DNA of 64,000 nt from Anaeramoeba flamelloides (GCA_027625915.1 JANTQA010000008.1:5759501-5823500); one strand, 5' to 3'; shown: positions 22,601 to 33,438, counted from the stretch's first letter. The notes: generated by a model not told the origin, from the letters alone. Translations and numbers: made by a program.

Positions 22601-25600
22601 TTTCCCTCATAATTTTCAATTCTCAATTTTATGTAAACAAATTATTTTCAAATTGACACAAAGATCACATTTCAATATTTAAAGTGAATCTTTCAGTTTT
22701 CTTGAAATTTTTGGAATAAGATTATATAGTATCAATTCTCTCCATATACTGCATTTTGTGCACTCTTTAATTTATTATTATTATTTTTTTTTTACTTTCT
22801 TTTATTTTTTTTCAAAAATGTATTATAAAGAATCCAAAATTTCCAATCATAAAAAAGTTGTTAAATGTGAACTTTTTCATCCAAACAAAAATTTAGAAAT
22901 TCGGGAAGAGCCTAGGTTTTCCAGGATACAAAAGAATCGAGCGAAATTTAAGATTTTACTCTATTCTTTTGAATTATGGAAAAGTGTTGTTAGATTTTTT
23001 TTGAGTTTTCTGTTTATTTGAAAAAATTAATAAATTTTCCATTTATTCCAAAAAGTAAAAAAAATAGTTGTTAGGTTTTCTTGAGGTTTTCTGTTTATTT
23101 ATAAAATCTATAGGTTTTCGTTCGGTTTTTTTTAGTTTTCTATTTATTTGGAAAATCTATAGATTTTTGTTAGGTTTTTTTGAGTTTTCTATTAATTTGT
23201 AAAGTGTTCTAGGTTTTTTTGAGGTTTTCTATTTTATTTGTGAAGTATTCTAGGTTTTTTTGAGTTTTCTGTTTATTTGAAAAACCTAGAACACTTCACA
23301 AATAAAACAGAAAACCTCAAAAAAACCTAGAACACTTTACAAATAAAACAGAAAAACTAGACACTCTATGTCACTTAAAAGTACTGTCCTAATTTCTAAA
23401 TTTTAGTTAAGAAATTTCAATAAAGACTCATAATTTGCTTTATCATAAAATAATAATAAGACAAACAATGAGTCTTTATTTTGGATAATATCAAAGAGAT
23501 TATTCTTTCGTTATTCATTAAACTAAAATTCAAAAATTTTTCAGAAAATAAAATTAAGATTCCAAATACTTCTAATGGCTGTATCCATTTTAGACTCCCT
23601 TTGAATTAGAAGTCTCAAATTTAGTCAATTCAAAATTCTCTCTTTTACAGATTAAATGATTCTTTCATTTAACCCTTTAAAGTAACAATAAAATTTCAAA
23701 ATTTTCCTCACAGTTATATAATTGAAAGAAACACAATAAATTCATTTTTATTCAATTTGGAAACAATTTTGATTTTTGAAATATTTCTAAATCATTTTTT
23801 AAAGTCTTTTTGTTTTTTATTTTCATTTTATTTTTCGATTTACGTAATATTTTCATTCAATGAAAAAAATTTTTTCGAATGACTGATTTTCAGTTAAAGT
23901 TTCACAAGTTGTAGTACCTTTTAAAGAAAAATTCAAATAAAATTATTTGATGGTATCTAACCATTTGATCGATCAAATATTGTTTATGAAAATTCCAACA
24001 AATTTATACCAATATATAAAGTTTTGTACCATCCTTGATCCAAAATTTTCAAAATACTTTATTTATTATTATTAATAATTATTTATTTTTTATTTTGTCG
24101 GTATTGAAATTTCTAAACAATTGTTAACATTTCAATTTGTTAATGGTTTTCAATTTGGTATTTTCCAGATAGAATTTATTTAGGGTGTTTGAAATATTCC
24201 CGAAAATACTCGAAAATCGAAAATACCCGAAAATTTTTTAACCACATAAAAACACGTTATGGACAACTTCTAAGATTCCCTAGTGTCAATGTACTTAGTT
24301 TAATGGTAAAATAACAATTTTACTTTCAGACAAAATATTTTTTTTTGAATTTTCTACTTTAAACTACTCTAAAGAGGTTTTGGTACCTTTTGAGTTTATT
24401 TGTGTAATTGTTGGTACTTATTAGGGTAAGTGTATAGGTATGTCAGGGTATTGGTAAGGGTTGTGTTTGTATGTTTTGGTTAAACCAGTTCCTTTTATGG
24501 AATGGGAAGTTAAATAAAGTTTGGCTTGTGTCACCTTATGTAGGATATGGGTATGTGTTGTACGATTAGATATTACATGGTTATTTTTGGAATGTATTTA
24601 ATATTACAAAATTATGAGTAATGATACTCAATTAGAAATTTTCAATTCAAGTACATTTTCTCTCATTTAGTAAATACCATTTCGAAATGGACAGAAATGT
24701 TACAGTCATCCAGGATACTTATTCCTTTCACACACAATGGATTGAATACCATTCCCTAAAATTTACTTTATTGAATTTTGATATTTTCAGTAAAAAAAAT
24801 TTTTTTTCAAAAATAAAATTCGAAATTTTACCGTTAAACTAAGTACATTGGCACTAGGGAATCTTAGAAGTTTTCCATAACGTGTTTTTTCGTGGTTAAA
24901 AAATTTTCGAGTATTTTCGATTTTCGGGTATTTTCGGGAATATTTGATAGATTCATTTATTTAAATAAGATTTTTTTTTTTTCAAAAATTGAATTTTGGT
25001 GTGTGAAAAATTTTTAACTAAAGTATACAAAAAGGGTGAATTAAGGAGTCACTTCTTTATTGGGAAGAAAAAACAAATAATCTATTTTTTATAAATAAAA
25101 GTTTGTGAATTAACTAATTAATTATAATTCTGAAAAAATCACAAAATAAAAAAAAAAAAAAAAACATTAATAGATTGCATTTAAAGCACTTTCTGGATTT
25201 ACTGAAGAGTTTAAAAACATGATTGATGGTAACAGTAAAGATGCAAACTCACGAGAGGGAAAAACAACCGAAGAAAATTTATTTGGCGGGGCAAAAATCC
25301 GACACCAGTTTACAACAAGTTTAAAAAGGGATATTGAAGAACTCAAAATAGAAGAAGAGCTTACTGATAAAAAAATCAAAATATATATGCAAAATGCAGA
25401 AGGAGCCATTTCGAGATTAGGGATTCCCGAAAAGGTATTCCATTGGTCAATTAAAGTGGGTATTGTAAAATTTTTAGAGCCCTGCTTAAAATGTGTACGA
25501 AGTGTTGAAAAGGAGTTGATTCAAATCATTGTTGACACTGCTGATCAAATTGATGAATTCACACCATTTCCGGTTTTAAAGGAAAGAATTCTAGAAATAG

Positions 25601-26610
25601 CAAATATGCTAGTTGGGAAATACCGAGAGCCAACACTTGAACTTGTTTCTGAAATTGTCAAAATGGAATTATCATATATTAATTTCGAACACCCGGGTCT
25701 AAAATTAAATAAGTATATTGAAGATAGGAAAGGGAAGGTTGTTCAAGGATGGATGATCACACAAAGCGTCAAATCAAAAAAGTGGGGGCAGATGTGGTTT
25801 GTCTTGAAAGAGAGGACGTTATTTTATTATGAAAACCCAGATTCGAAAAGCCCCGTTGCAGAGATTCCCTTAGAGGGGTGTATTGTGGAAACTCTTGATG
25901 ATATCAATAAGGCAAGGTCAAAAAATAATCCAAAAACTACAACCCAACAGCCAAAAACATTTGAAAATGTTGGCACTGAAGAAAAGGCACCACAATCAAC
26001 CCAAAAGCAACCAAAAAAATCTATCAAAACCTCAATGATGCAAAAGGAAACCCAAAGAAAAAATAAAGAAAGAGGGATCAAGATCATTGAATCAAAGGCA
26101 TTAAAAACATTAGCAAGTGGCAAAAAGGTTAAAAAGGGTCTTGAACTCGATGAAAAATGCTATGTGAGAATAAGGCACCCATCGGGCAGAAGAATCGTCG
26201 GCAAAACTCGGATCGTTGAAATTTTTGCACTAGACCACTTTTCATTTAAAAACTGGATTGGGAATTTAAAAAAATCTGCAGAAGGATTTAGAACGGGTGT
26301 CGGGAAAAGAACTTATCGTGATATTTGGGCGATAAGAGAAATTGTCGTAAACTATTTTGATGCAGTGAAAACAAATTTATATGATTCAATCCCAAAGGCA
26401 ATCATGTTTTCAATGGTTAACGAAGCTAAAAAGGAACTTGAAAGTGTCCTAATGGCGCGTGTTTATGATGAAGATATGCTTGCCGATTTAATGGAAGAAG
26501 ATTCAAACGTTGTAAAACAACGAAAGGATTATAAAAAGAAGATCGCCTTGCTTGAGGAAGTTCAAGATATCATGAGCGATGTGAAAAGCATAAAGAACAT
26601 TAAATTTTAA
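19700..26610 (+). CDS. DNM: Dynamin (classical, with PH domain)
   Basis: Exons 19700-21097 and 25174-26610 join in phase 0 to about 944 residues. Dynamin GTPases assemble round membrane necks and sever them. Residues 1-148 are a Lys/Thr/Ser low-complexity tail. The GTPase follows with P-loop GCQSSGKSS (179-187), Thr206 switch, DLPG (280-283), TKLD (349-352) and VNRS (377-380). The middle/stalk is split by the intron and resumes with [13 protein letters not shown] and [10 protein letters not shown] (human equivalent SGGARINRIF), then [23 protein letters not shown] domain starts at VVQGWMI...[16 protein letters not shown]. It is interrupted by an 80-residue Lys-rich insert before the C-terminal strands and helix (FKNWIGNL). 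The GED follows ([20 protein letters not shown]). There is no Pro-rich tail. The donor GTTTGT is weak, but the joint restores the family order exactly. The start is the first ATG. Confidence 0.95.
21410..21874. mobile_element. Foldback/MITE with about 80 bp inverted ends
   Basis: The left end CAAATGAAAAAAAATTGTCA, then AATCGATTTTAATTCGAAAA and AAAAAGGAAAATTTTTAAAT, recurs in reverse complement at about 21795-21874 with a few changes. The 300 bp interior has no plausible protein. A single copy is seen in this window. Confidence 0.75.
22900..23375. repeat. Palindromic repeat array (hairpin-forming), main copy
   Basis: It starts with an imperfect palindrome (22913-22983: AAAAGAATCGAGCGAAATTT against GATTTTACTCTATTCTTTT). 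It continues with at least six units of the type AGGTTTTTTTGAGTTTTCTG plus TTTATTTGTGAAGTGTTCT, then turns round. Bases about 23190-23275 are repeated in reverse complement at about 23280-23350 with AAAACAGAAAACCTCAAAAA units. A transcript would fold into a hairpin of about 70 bp. Confidence 0.8.
23690..25030 (+). repeat. 560 bp dispersed repeat, copy A, split by a foldback element
   Basis: Segments 23690-24191 and 24946-25030 together match the uninterrupted copies at 46785-47312 and 53065-53600. Shared landmarks are ATTTGATGGTATCTAACC, CATTTGATCGATCAA, TTGATAATTATTTATTT-like text, ACAATTGTTAACATTTCAAT and the end CAAAAATTGAATTTTGGTGTG. No open frame is kept and no terminal inverted repeat is seen. 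Confidence 0.75.
24192..24945. mobile_element. 754 bp foldback DNA element inserted in repeat copy A
   Basis: Inverted arms of about 150 bp. The left arm runs GAAATATTCCCGAAAATACT ... AACACGTTATGGACAACTTC ... CTAGTGTCAATGTACTTAGT. The right arm is its near-perfect reverse complement (24800-24945). The interior of about 450 bp has no open frame. The flanking text GATAGAATTTATTTA on the left resembles GATAGATTCATTTATTTA on the right and may be a target duplication. Arm identity above 90% by eye suggests a fairly recent insertion. Confidence 0.85.
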
Positions 26611-26689
26611 GTTTTTCTATTTTTTTATTTTTTTATTTTTATTTTTTTTTTATTCGGGTTTTTTTGGATAATCAAATATATTTTAAATT

Positions 26690-26820
26690 CTTTTCCTTTC
26701 TTTTGTTTTCTTATTCTTTTTCTTTTCTTCTTTTTCTTTTTATTTTTCTTTTTCTTTTTCTTATTCTTTTTCTTTTTCTTTTTCTTTTTCTTATTCTTTT
26801 TCGTTTTCTTTTTTATTTTT
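26690..26820. repeat. (TTTTTC)n polypyrimidine tract
   Basis: An imperfect hexamer run of TTTTTC with TTATTC variants lies about 90 bp past the dynamin stop codon. Confidence 0.85.
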
Positions 26821-27034
26821 CTACTTATTTTTATTTTTAATTTAATTTATTTATTTTAAAAAACCTTTTCATTATCTAGTAACAAAAAATAGACAGTATT
26901 ATGTTTTATTTCAAGAAACCCCTAATAAAAATATCCAATGAGATAATTTCTTATAATATATGAGACATTATCACATTTTAGCAGATAATATAGATCTTTA
27001 GGGTACTATATTTTTTAAATTTTTTTTCCTCTAA

Positions 27035-27265
27035 ACTATTTTTCAAAAAATATTGACTCACTTTATAATTTTATTGGAAGTAGTTTTGTCGGGTTTATCC
27101 GATATTCTTATCAAAATAAATTTAAATTTTTCTCATTTTTGGATCAGATTCATTTTTTCTAATTTTGCAAATTATTCTTTTTCTTTTCTTCTTTTTCTTT
27201 TTATTTTGTTTTTCTTTTCTTTATCTTTTTCTTTTTTTTTGATTTCTTAAAAAAAAACAGATAAT
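27035..27265 (+). repeat. Dispersed repeat, copy 2 (about 220 bp)
   Basis: It matches 915-1140 in the same orientation, from TTTTTCAAAAAATATTGACT to a terminal T/C-rich run. Similarity is estimated at about 75%. Confidence 0.5.
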
Positions 27266-28619
27266 TTTCAAAACATTTTTATTTTTATAAAATCCCACTT
27301 TAGTAATTTATGAGAGTTTGTGTGAGTAATTAATAATATTGAAACTCAAATCCCTTTTGAAAAATAAAGAATAATTAAATTAATTATTGAATCATAGGTA
27401 ATTAAAAAAAAAAAAAGATTATTTATTTTATTTTCAATAATTTAATAAATCTCTTGAAATTTAAAAGATCGATTGAATATTTTACTGTGAATACTAATAG
27501 TACAAATAATGAATAGTTATTATTAAAATCAACAATTTGATAATATCTATTATTTTTTTTTATGATAATTTATAATTTGAATCTCTTTTATTTCTTTAGA
27601 AATATTGAAAAAAATGAGAAATAATAGTAAAACCAATTAATATTGTTAATAGTTGTGTTATTAACTAAATCTCTGAAAGAATTCATGTGGTTGTATTAAT
27701 TATTTATTTTGAAATAAAACAATTAAAAAGGTATTTCTTTTAGTTTTACTTTAAATTTTTCACAGGTTTTAAAATAGTTTTTTGGAAAATTTTATGTTGA
27801 AATGTTTGATGATTTATAATATTCTTTTTTGTCAAAATAAACAAAAACTTTTTCCAAACTGTTCTTTAAAACTGATATGTTATTTTTTTAAAATATATAT
27901 TATCAATTTTTTTTTAATTAAGTAGATTGTTTAGAACTATGTGTTTTAATATGGAGTTTTTATTATTTCTTTATTTTTTACATACTTTTTTAACAATATA
28001 TAATATAAAAATTCTTCCTATTAATAAATATTTTTATTAAATACTTTTGAAAAATATATAGAATTTCGAATCTTTTGAAAATTTTAATAATTAATCAAAT
28101 TTTTTTAAAAAGAACATCTTATTTGGGAAAATATACTTATTTCAAGGTTACCATCATTTTTTATAAAATAATTTACATATTTAAATTAATTGTTTTCTTT
28201 CAAAATAGTAAGATCATATTCTAAAAAAAAAAAAAAAAAAATCAGCATAGAATCCATAATATTGCATCATTTAATAGTAAGTATGAAATTGCTATTATAA
28301 AATTTCTACTTGAATTATTAATTTTATGAAATTAAAAAATTTTTGAATTTGTAATTTGATTTACTCTGAATTTTTAATTTTTAAGGTTATGTTCTACACT
28401 AAAAAATAAAGTTTGATTGAAATTCACATATAGAAAATAATTTGATAATATGCTCTATTAAAGGAATAAGATAGTATTTTTAATATAGAAACAATAATTT
28501 TTCGAATTAAATCTTATATGAATAGAATATTTTGTACTGATCCAGAAGGTTTTATTGTTAACTTTAAAAATATTGATCAAACAGCAATATTTTTAAAAAA
28601 AAACTCAGAATAAAAATTT

Positions 28620-28830
28620 TATCCAAAAATATTCACAAGATATTTTACAATTTGGGTTAAAGAATCTAATTTTCCAGGTTCTATTAAGATTTCTTTCAAA
28701 TTTAATCGTGAAAAATTCAGAAAAAATTAGAATTCACAGTCAATATGCTATTCGATTATGATTCAAAAGTATTTTAAATCAGATGAAGATATTTTAAATA
28801 TGGAATCAATTATTTTGACTATTAAGGATA
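28620..28830 (+). repeat. Dispersed repeat (260 bp type), copy 2
   Basis: It carries AAGATATTTTACAA, GATTTCTTTCAAATTTAAT, CAAAAGTATTTTAAATCAGA and CAATTATTTTGACTATTAAG, as in 17590-17850 and the reverse of 32175-32425. Unlike those copies, no palindromic unit adjoins it. Confidence 0.5.
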
Positions 28831-28978
28831 GAGTCATTACGGTGAAATTTTTTATTTTGAAATGGAAAAAAACTTTTTAGTAATTTTATTGAGGACCTAA
28901 CACCAATCAAAAACCAACCAACCTATGATGTACGATCGATCTCCAAAAATCAACAACCAAAAATGAGGACATTTTTAG

Positions 28979-29084
28979 AAAAAAGCGCCAAAGAGCGACT
29001 TTCAATTTCCAATTAGAATGGTTGTTAATTACAATTCTGAAAACAACTATGCCAGTTTTGAAGTGTCGCTCTTTGGCGCTTTTT
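28979..29084. repeat. GC-rich inverted repeat (hairpin)
   Basis: AAAAAGCGCCAAAGAGCGAC (28980-28999) is repeated in perfect reverse complement at about 29065-29084. A few more pairs extend inward and the loop is about 60 bases. It is one of very few GC-rich blocks in non-coding DNA here. It could be a short mobile element, a structured RNA or a terminator-like element; nothing decides between them. Confidence 0.7.
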
Positions 29085-29636
29085 GAGATCTTGGTGACTT
29101 TTTTTTTCTTTTTTTTCATTTTTCAAATGAGTTATTTTTATTGAAAGACTATTACCTAATCCTTACTTGGTTAAATTTAGAGGGTTTTAAAATAACCACA
29201 AATCAGGATAAATCAAAAAAAATTGATTGCGAAATACAAGAAAGCAATTTGTACTAAATTAAAGAAATTTAACCTCTTTTGAAAAAGAAAATGAGAAAAG
29301 ATGAATTTTTTTTTAAAATTTTGATTTTTTGAAATTGAGAACTCTTTTTCTTTGTTTAATTTTTTGTCAAAGATGATCCAATGTAATTTTTTTTTTTGTA
29401 ATTTGAATTTTGTCAACCAAAAGAAGGCCTATTTCACAATACCCTTTTTGGTCTCAGGTCACCCCTTGAGTATGGTGCCTTTTCACGGTAAATGACTCGA
29501 CCCTTAAAGTAAAATATCTTTCAAAAAATTGGGAGAAATATTTATTAGAAGCCCATAATGTTTATTATCAGTGGAATAAATAAAAAATGGATATTTAGAA
29601 AATGATTTATTTATTTTTTGCTACGTTTTGATACAA

Positions 29637-30017
29637 AAGTTCAATAAGGATGTATCCATTTTTATAGTTTTTTTAACAAAAATCTACATTTAGAAGAAAC
29701 TACTAATATCATCTCTGGTACTGTTAAACACATAAAACTTTGATTAAGAATAGGAATTTTGATTATGTTTAATTAGATTTAAGAAAGAATAACTTTACTT
29801 GATTATGAAATTGATTTTGAAATAGCAATATAAATTATTTTAAAAAAATATTCAGATAGAGTTAATCGATAATTAAATCTAATGAAGCATAATCAAAATT
29901 CCTATTCTTAATCAAAGTTTTATGTGTTTAACAGTACCAGAGATGATATTAGTAGTTTCTTCTAAATGTAGATTTTTGTTAAAATAACTCTAAAAATAGA
30001 GACATTATGATTTGTTT
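29637..30017. mobile_element. Foldback element with near-perfect arms of about 108 bp, copy 1
   Basis: The left arm (29674-29781: CTACATTTAGAAGAAACTAC, TCTGGTACTGTTAAACACAT, AAGAATAGGAATTTTGATTA) recurs in reverse complement at 29874-29982 with only a few differences. Weaker pairing extends outward to about 29637 and 30017. The interior is about 90 bp, without coding capacity. The outer ends resemble those of 32516-32856. Confidence 0.85.
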
Positions 30018-30231
30018 CTTCTATTTTGAGGAAATTTTAGTTTTTGATTTAAAATAAATTAAAGCTGCAAAAATTACTTTCTATAATAAGGAATATTATA
30101 TTATTATGATTAATTGTTTTTATAAACCAAAAATTTGTACTTAAAAATTAAGAGAAATTTCATATTTTTTTCAATTTAAATTCTTCATACAATACATTTT
30201 TATTTGAATTTTAATAATTTAACAACACCTA

Positions 30232-30950
30232 ATGAGCACCAAAAATGAAAAACCAATTGTAACTGATCTAGATCCAAAGGAAGAAATTAATGAAAAGGAT
30301 GAAAAAAACGAAAAAACAGAAAAGAATGAAAAAAAAGAAAAACAAGTAAAAAAAGAAGAAAAAGACCTTGAACCACAAACTAAAGAAGAGATACTTGACT
30401 TGTATAAAAAAAAAACCCAACAAAGAACTGCACTCATGAACCAAATCAGTGAAGCAGAATATTCTGTCAAAGAACATACAATTGTTTTATCAGAAATAAA
30501 AGGTGTTGATAAAAATAGAAGGTGCTGGAGACTTGTAGACAATATTCTTGTTGAAAAAAATACTGAACAGATCCGTGAAGGGTTAACAAAAGAATTAGAA
30601 ATAGTAAATAATCCTTTTTTTTTTTCTTTTACTTTTTTTTTTGTGTTTTAATACCTTTATGTTTATTTGAAACAAATCTTCAATTTTTTGTTTTCATTTT
30701 GTTTTGTTTTTAATGCCTTTTACTTTTTGTTTCTTTTTTTTTTTTTCATTTTATATTATTTATTAATTAGAGCCAAGAATTAGTCGACACTTTAAAAAAA
30801 CAATTAGAAAAGAAAAACGAAGAAATTAGTGAATACCAAAAAAAATACAACATTGGTTTTACTGTCAACAAGGATGAAAAAAAGGATGAAAAAACAGAAA
30901 AAAACAAACAACAAGAAAATAAAAACGTCGGAAAAGGTGTTCTTCTTTAA
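30232..30950 (+). CDS. PFDN2: Prefoldin subunit 2
   Basis: Exons 30232-30603 and 30771-30950 join in phase 0 (donor GTAAAT, acceptor ATTAG) to 183 residues. Prefoldin is the hexameric jellyfish-shaped chaperone that hands actin and tubulin to the CCT chaperonin; subunit 2 is a beta-type subunit. After a charged Lys/Glu N-terminal extension of about 55 residues, helix 1 reads EEILDLYKKKTQQRTALMNQI. The family hairpin follows, DKNRRCWRLVDNILVEKNTEQI (human ETRKCYRMVGGVLVERTVKEV), and helix 2 is SQELVDTLKKQLEKKNEEISEY. The C-terminus ends GKGVLL (human AGVLVS). The N-terminal and the C-terminal Lys/Glu runs are extra low-complexity sequence compared with the 154-residue human protein. The intron is 167 bp. 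Confidence 0.93.
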
Positions 30951-31914
30951 ACGATCTTATTATTTTGGTAAAAAGAAATCACACAGTAACAAGATCCTAT
31001 CCCAGGGATATAAAGTGTTTTTTGTCATAATTCATTTTGAAATTTTAAAAGTAACTTGGCAACAAAAAGAATAAAAAAATTAACCAAACACAAAAACTTT
31101 TTGATTTGTTTTTTTTCGGACTTTCAAAGAAAAGAAATCAAAAAAAGAAGTTTTTAAAAACACAATTTTTGTTTTATTTCTTTTGTTATCTAACAAATTT
31201 TATTCTATTTTTATTTAAAAATTTGTTTATTTTGAAAAAAGAAAACTATCAAATATTTTTTCAAGGAATCAATTTGATTTATTCTCAACGGTGTTTAAAA
31301 AGGTAGTACTCTTTTTTGAAAACGAAATTAATTTTTTAAACGGTGAACAGAATAATCAAAACATTTACAAATCATTTCACAAATTGAATTTACCTTTAAA
31401 AACAAATTTTAAACAAAGAATTTCTTACATTTTTAGCAATTGGATCAATCATTTCTTTTTGTCTAAATTTCAATTTGAAAACTTGGTTAGACATTCACAA
31501 AAATAAAATTGAATTCATTCAAATCGTTTACAATTAATACTGGTACACAACACTAGTAGGAAAAAATAAAATTGAAAAAAAAAAGTTAGACAAAAACATG
31601 ACTTCAATTATCATTTTGTCCTTAATAATAAAGTTTATTTCTAATATAATCAAAATTACAGTTCTTAAAAATCTTGGTGCTAATTTATTGTTGTTAAGAG
31701 TACTACACTTTTGAAAAGTCTCTAATTGAGAAAAAAAGATCTATTTTGGGGTAGAATATTTTAAAGGGCTTGGAGGAAAATGAATTTTAGTTAAATTCAA
31801 CTTTGGGAGAGATATTTGGTTGAATAGATAATAACCAATAGTTTTGAAAATGCTGTACTTTTCTAATAAAACTTTAAGGAAAAAAATTTATTTTTGATGA
31901 AAATGTTGTCTACT

Positions 31915-32165
31915 AAGTTTTATTGGATTCAAAAGAATAGAGCAAAATCTATATGATTTTACTCGGTTATTTTAAATTTTGGAAAACCTAACAAAAAGTG
32001 TCGATAGAGTGCCTAGGTTTTCTTGTGGTTTTCTATTTTATTTGAGAAGTTTTCTAGGTTTTTTTTGAGGTTTTCTATTTATTTGGAAAATCTATTGATT
32101 TTCCATTTATTTCACAAATAAATAGAAAACTCAAGAAAACCTAACGAAAAAATCAAAAAAAAAAA
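31915..32165. repeat. Palindromic repeat family, copy
   Basis: It has the same order as at 17855-18125, read in reverse: a palindrome around 31925-31985 (AAAAGAATAGAGCAAAATCT against GATTTTACTCGGTTATTTT), then AGGTTTTCTTGTGGTTTTCT-type units and their inverted partners, ending in an A-run. Confidence 0.6.
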
Positions 32166-32174
32166 AAAAAAACT

Positions 32175-32425
32175 ATTTTTTCAATTTAAACAATAATCAA
32201 TTTTTTAATAGTCAAAATAATTGATTGTCCCATTTGTCAGATATTTATCAGATTTAAAATACTTTTGAGTCATAATAAAATGACTTCTTTACTGTGAAAA
32301 AAAATTTTTTTTTGAATTTTTCAGTATTAAATTTGAAAGAAATCTTACTTTAAAATTGGATTTTCAAACTTATCTTGTAAAATATCTTTAAAAAGAATTT
32401 TTGATCAAAGATCTGTTATTAACCA
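32175..32425 (-). repeat. Dispersed repeat (260 bp type), copy 3, reverse
   Basis: The reverse complement of this segment reads as 17590-17850, including TTGGTTAATAACAGATCTTT, CAAAAGTATTTTAAATCTGA and CAATTATTTTGACTATTAA. It adjoins the palindromic repeat in the same relative order as copy 1. Confidence 0.55.
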
Positions 32426-32515
32426 ATTGGGCTTATTAGAGGAGATAGCAAAAAAGAGAGAAATTAGCCAATTTTTAATTTTTTTTTCAATTTTTTTCTC
32501 AATAATCTGAAGTTT

Positions 32516-32856
32516 AAACATGTTGTTTCTATTTTACAAGTTCATTTGACCAAAATAGATTTTGAGAAGAAACTATTTATTAAATCCCGGGAACGAGTTG
32601 TGGTAGAAAATTTCAATTCTGAATTTGTATGTTGATTGTTTCATTAGATTTTCGAAAAAAATTATAAAAATGAAATGTAAGTTAGGTTCATGTAAAATTA
32701 TTCTTGATCAAATCAAATTTTTACCAATCAAGGTATCAATTCTTAATCTAAGTTTTCTATCCCAACTTGTTCCCGGGATTAAATAAATCGTTTCTTCAAA
32801 TATATATTTTTGTCAAAAAAACTTGTAAAATAGAAACAACATATTTACACTTATGT
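32516..32856. mobile_element. Foldback element, copy 2 (SmaI-site arms)
   Basis: Left arm 32516-32625 (GTTGTTTCTATTTTACAAGT, AGAAGAAACTATTTATTAAA, TCCCGGGAACGAGTTGTGG) recurs in reverse complement at about 32745-32856. The outermost 40 bp resemble the ends of 29637-30017, so the two are probably one family with different inner parts. No coding capacity. Confidence 0.8.
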
Positions 32857-33424
32857 AAACTATTTTCTATTCAAATTCCAGTTGTAATAGAGTTAAATAA
32901 ATATACCTAAAGGGTTTGTATGTGGATTATTAGTTGAAAAATATTTAGGAAATTTCAAAATTGAAATCATTTTTTCACTTTTTTCTGTTTTTTCGTTTTT
33001 TTTTTTTTTTTAAAACCTAATTCATTTATAATTGTTATTATATGCAAGAACAAGAGTTGGTTGGTAAAAAGGGGTTATTCTTCTGTTAATAAAATAGTTT
33101 AAATGATTATATAAAATAATATCGATTTCTATTGCAATTCTATTTGATAAACAATTGAGAGAACAAAATGAACATTGCTTTGTTTTTCTCAATAGTTACA
33201 TCAAGGAATTTTGTGGTTTTCAGCTATAAAGTAAATTTATGGATTGATTATTTTTATTTTATAGGGATAAAATATTCTTTGATACATATTATTCTACTTA
33301 TTTCTTTATTTATCATTCAAATGTAAATTATAAAAAATAATTGATAATTGAAAAAAAGATTGTAACACTTTAACGGAAATAAAGTTTAATTAAAAAATAA
33401 AGTGAACAACATTTTGATTTAGAT

Positions 33425-33438
33425 CCCCCCCCCCCCCC
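33425..33438. repeat. Poly(C) tract
   Basis: Fourteen consecutive C residues stand in sequence that is otherwise strongly A/T-rich. Together with the G8 run at about 63492-63499, it is one of only two long G/C homopolymers. Confidence 0.95.

Larger units (their letters stand above)
21098..25173 (+). other. 4.1 kb intron of the dynamin gene
   Basis: Donor GTTTGT, acceptor AATAG. It holds a 465 bp foldback (21410-21874), the longest palindromic repeat array of the window (22900-23375), and a 560 bp dispersed repeat (23690-25030) split by a 754 bp foldback element (24192-24945). No nested gene is seen. Confidence 0.8.
26611..30231. other. Intergenic stretch between dynamin and prefoldin genes
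   Basis: No gene is seen. It contains a (TTTTTC)n polypyrimidine run (26700-26820), a 220 bp dispersed repeat (27035-27265), a 260 bp type repeat (28620-28830), a GC-rich hairpin (28979-29084) and a foldback element (29637-30017). Bases 27270-28610 show nothing but A/T-rich sequence. Confidence 0.5.

Noticed and set aside
22900-25030. Repeat pairs in the dynamin intron considered as LTR-type ends
   Set aside because: They are inverted rather than direct, with no primer site, coding core or TG..CA ends. No viral or LTR-type element was found anywhere in the window.
29401-29520. G/C-richer patch (GGTCTCAGGTCACCCC) considered as a tRNA or coding exon
   Set aside because: No A/B boxes, cloverleaf or open frame flanked by splice sites could be made.
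31106-31506. Overlapping short frames after prefoldin
   Set aside because: Phe/Lys/Asn-rich text with no domain; could be 3' sequence or chance. No support for a gene.
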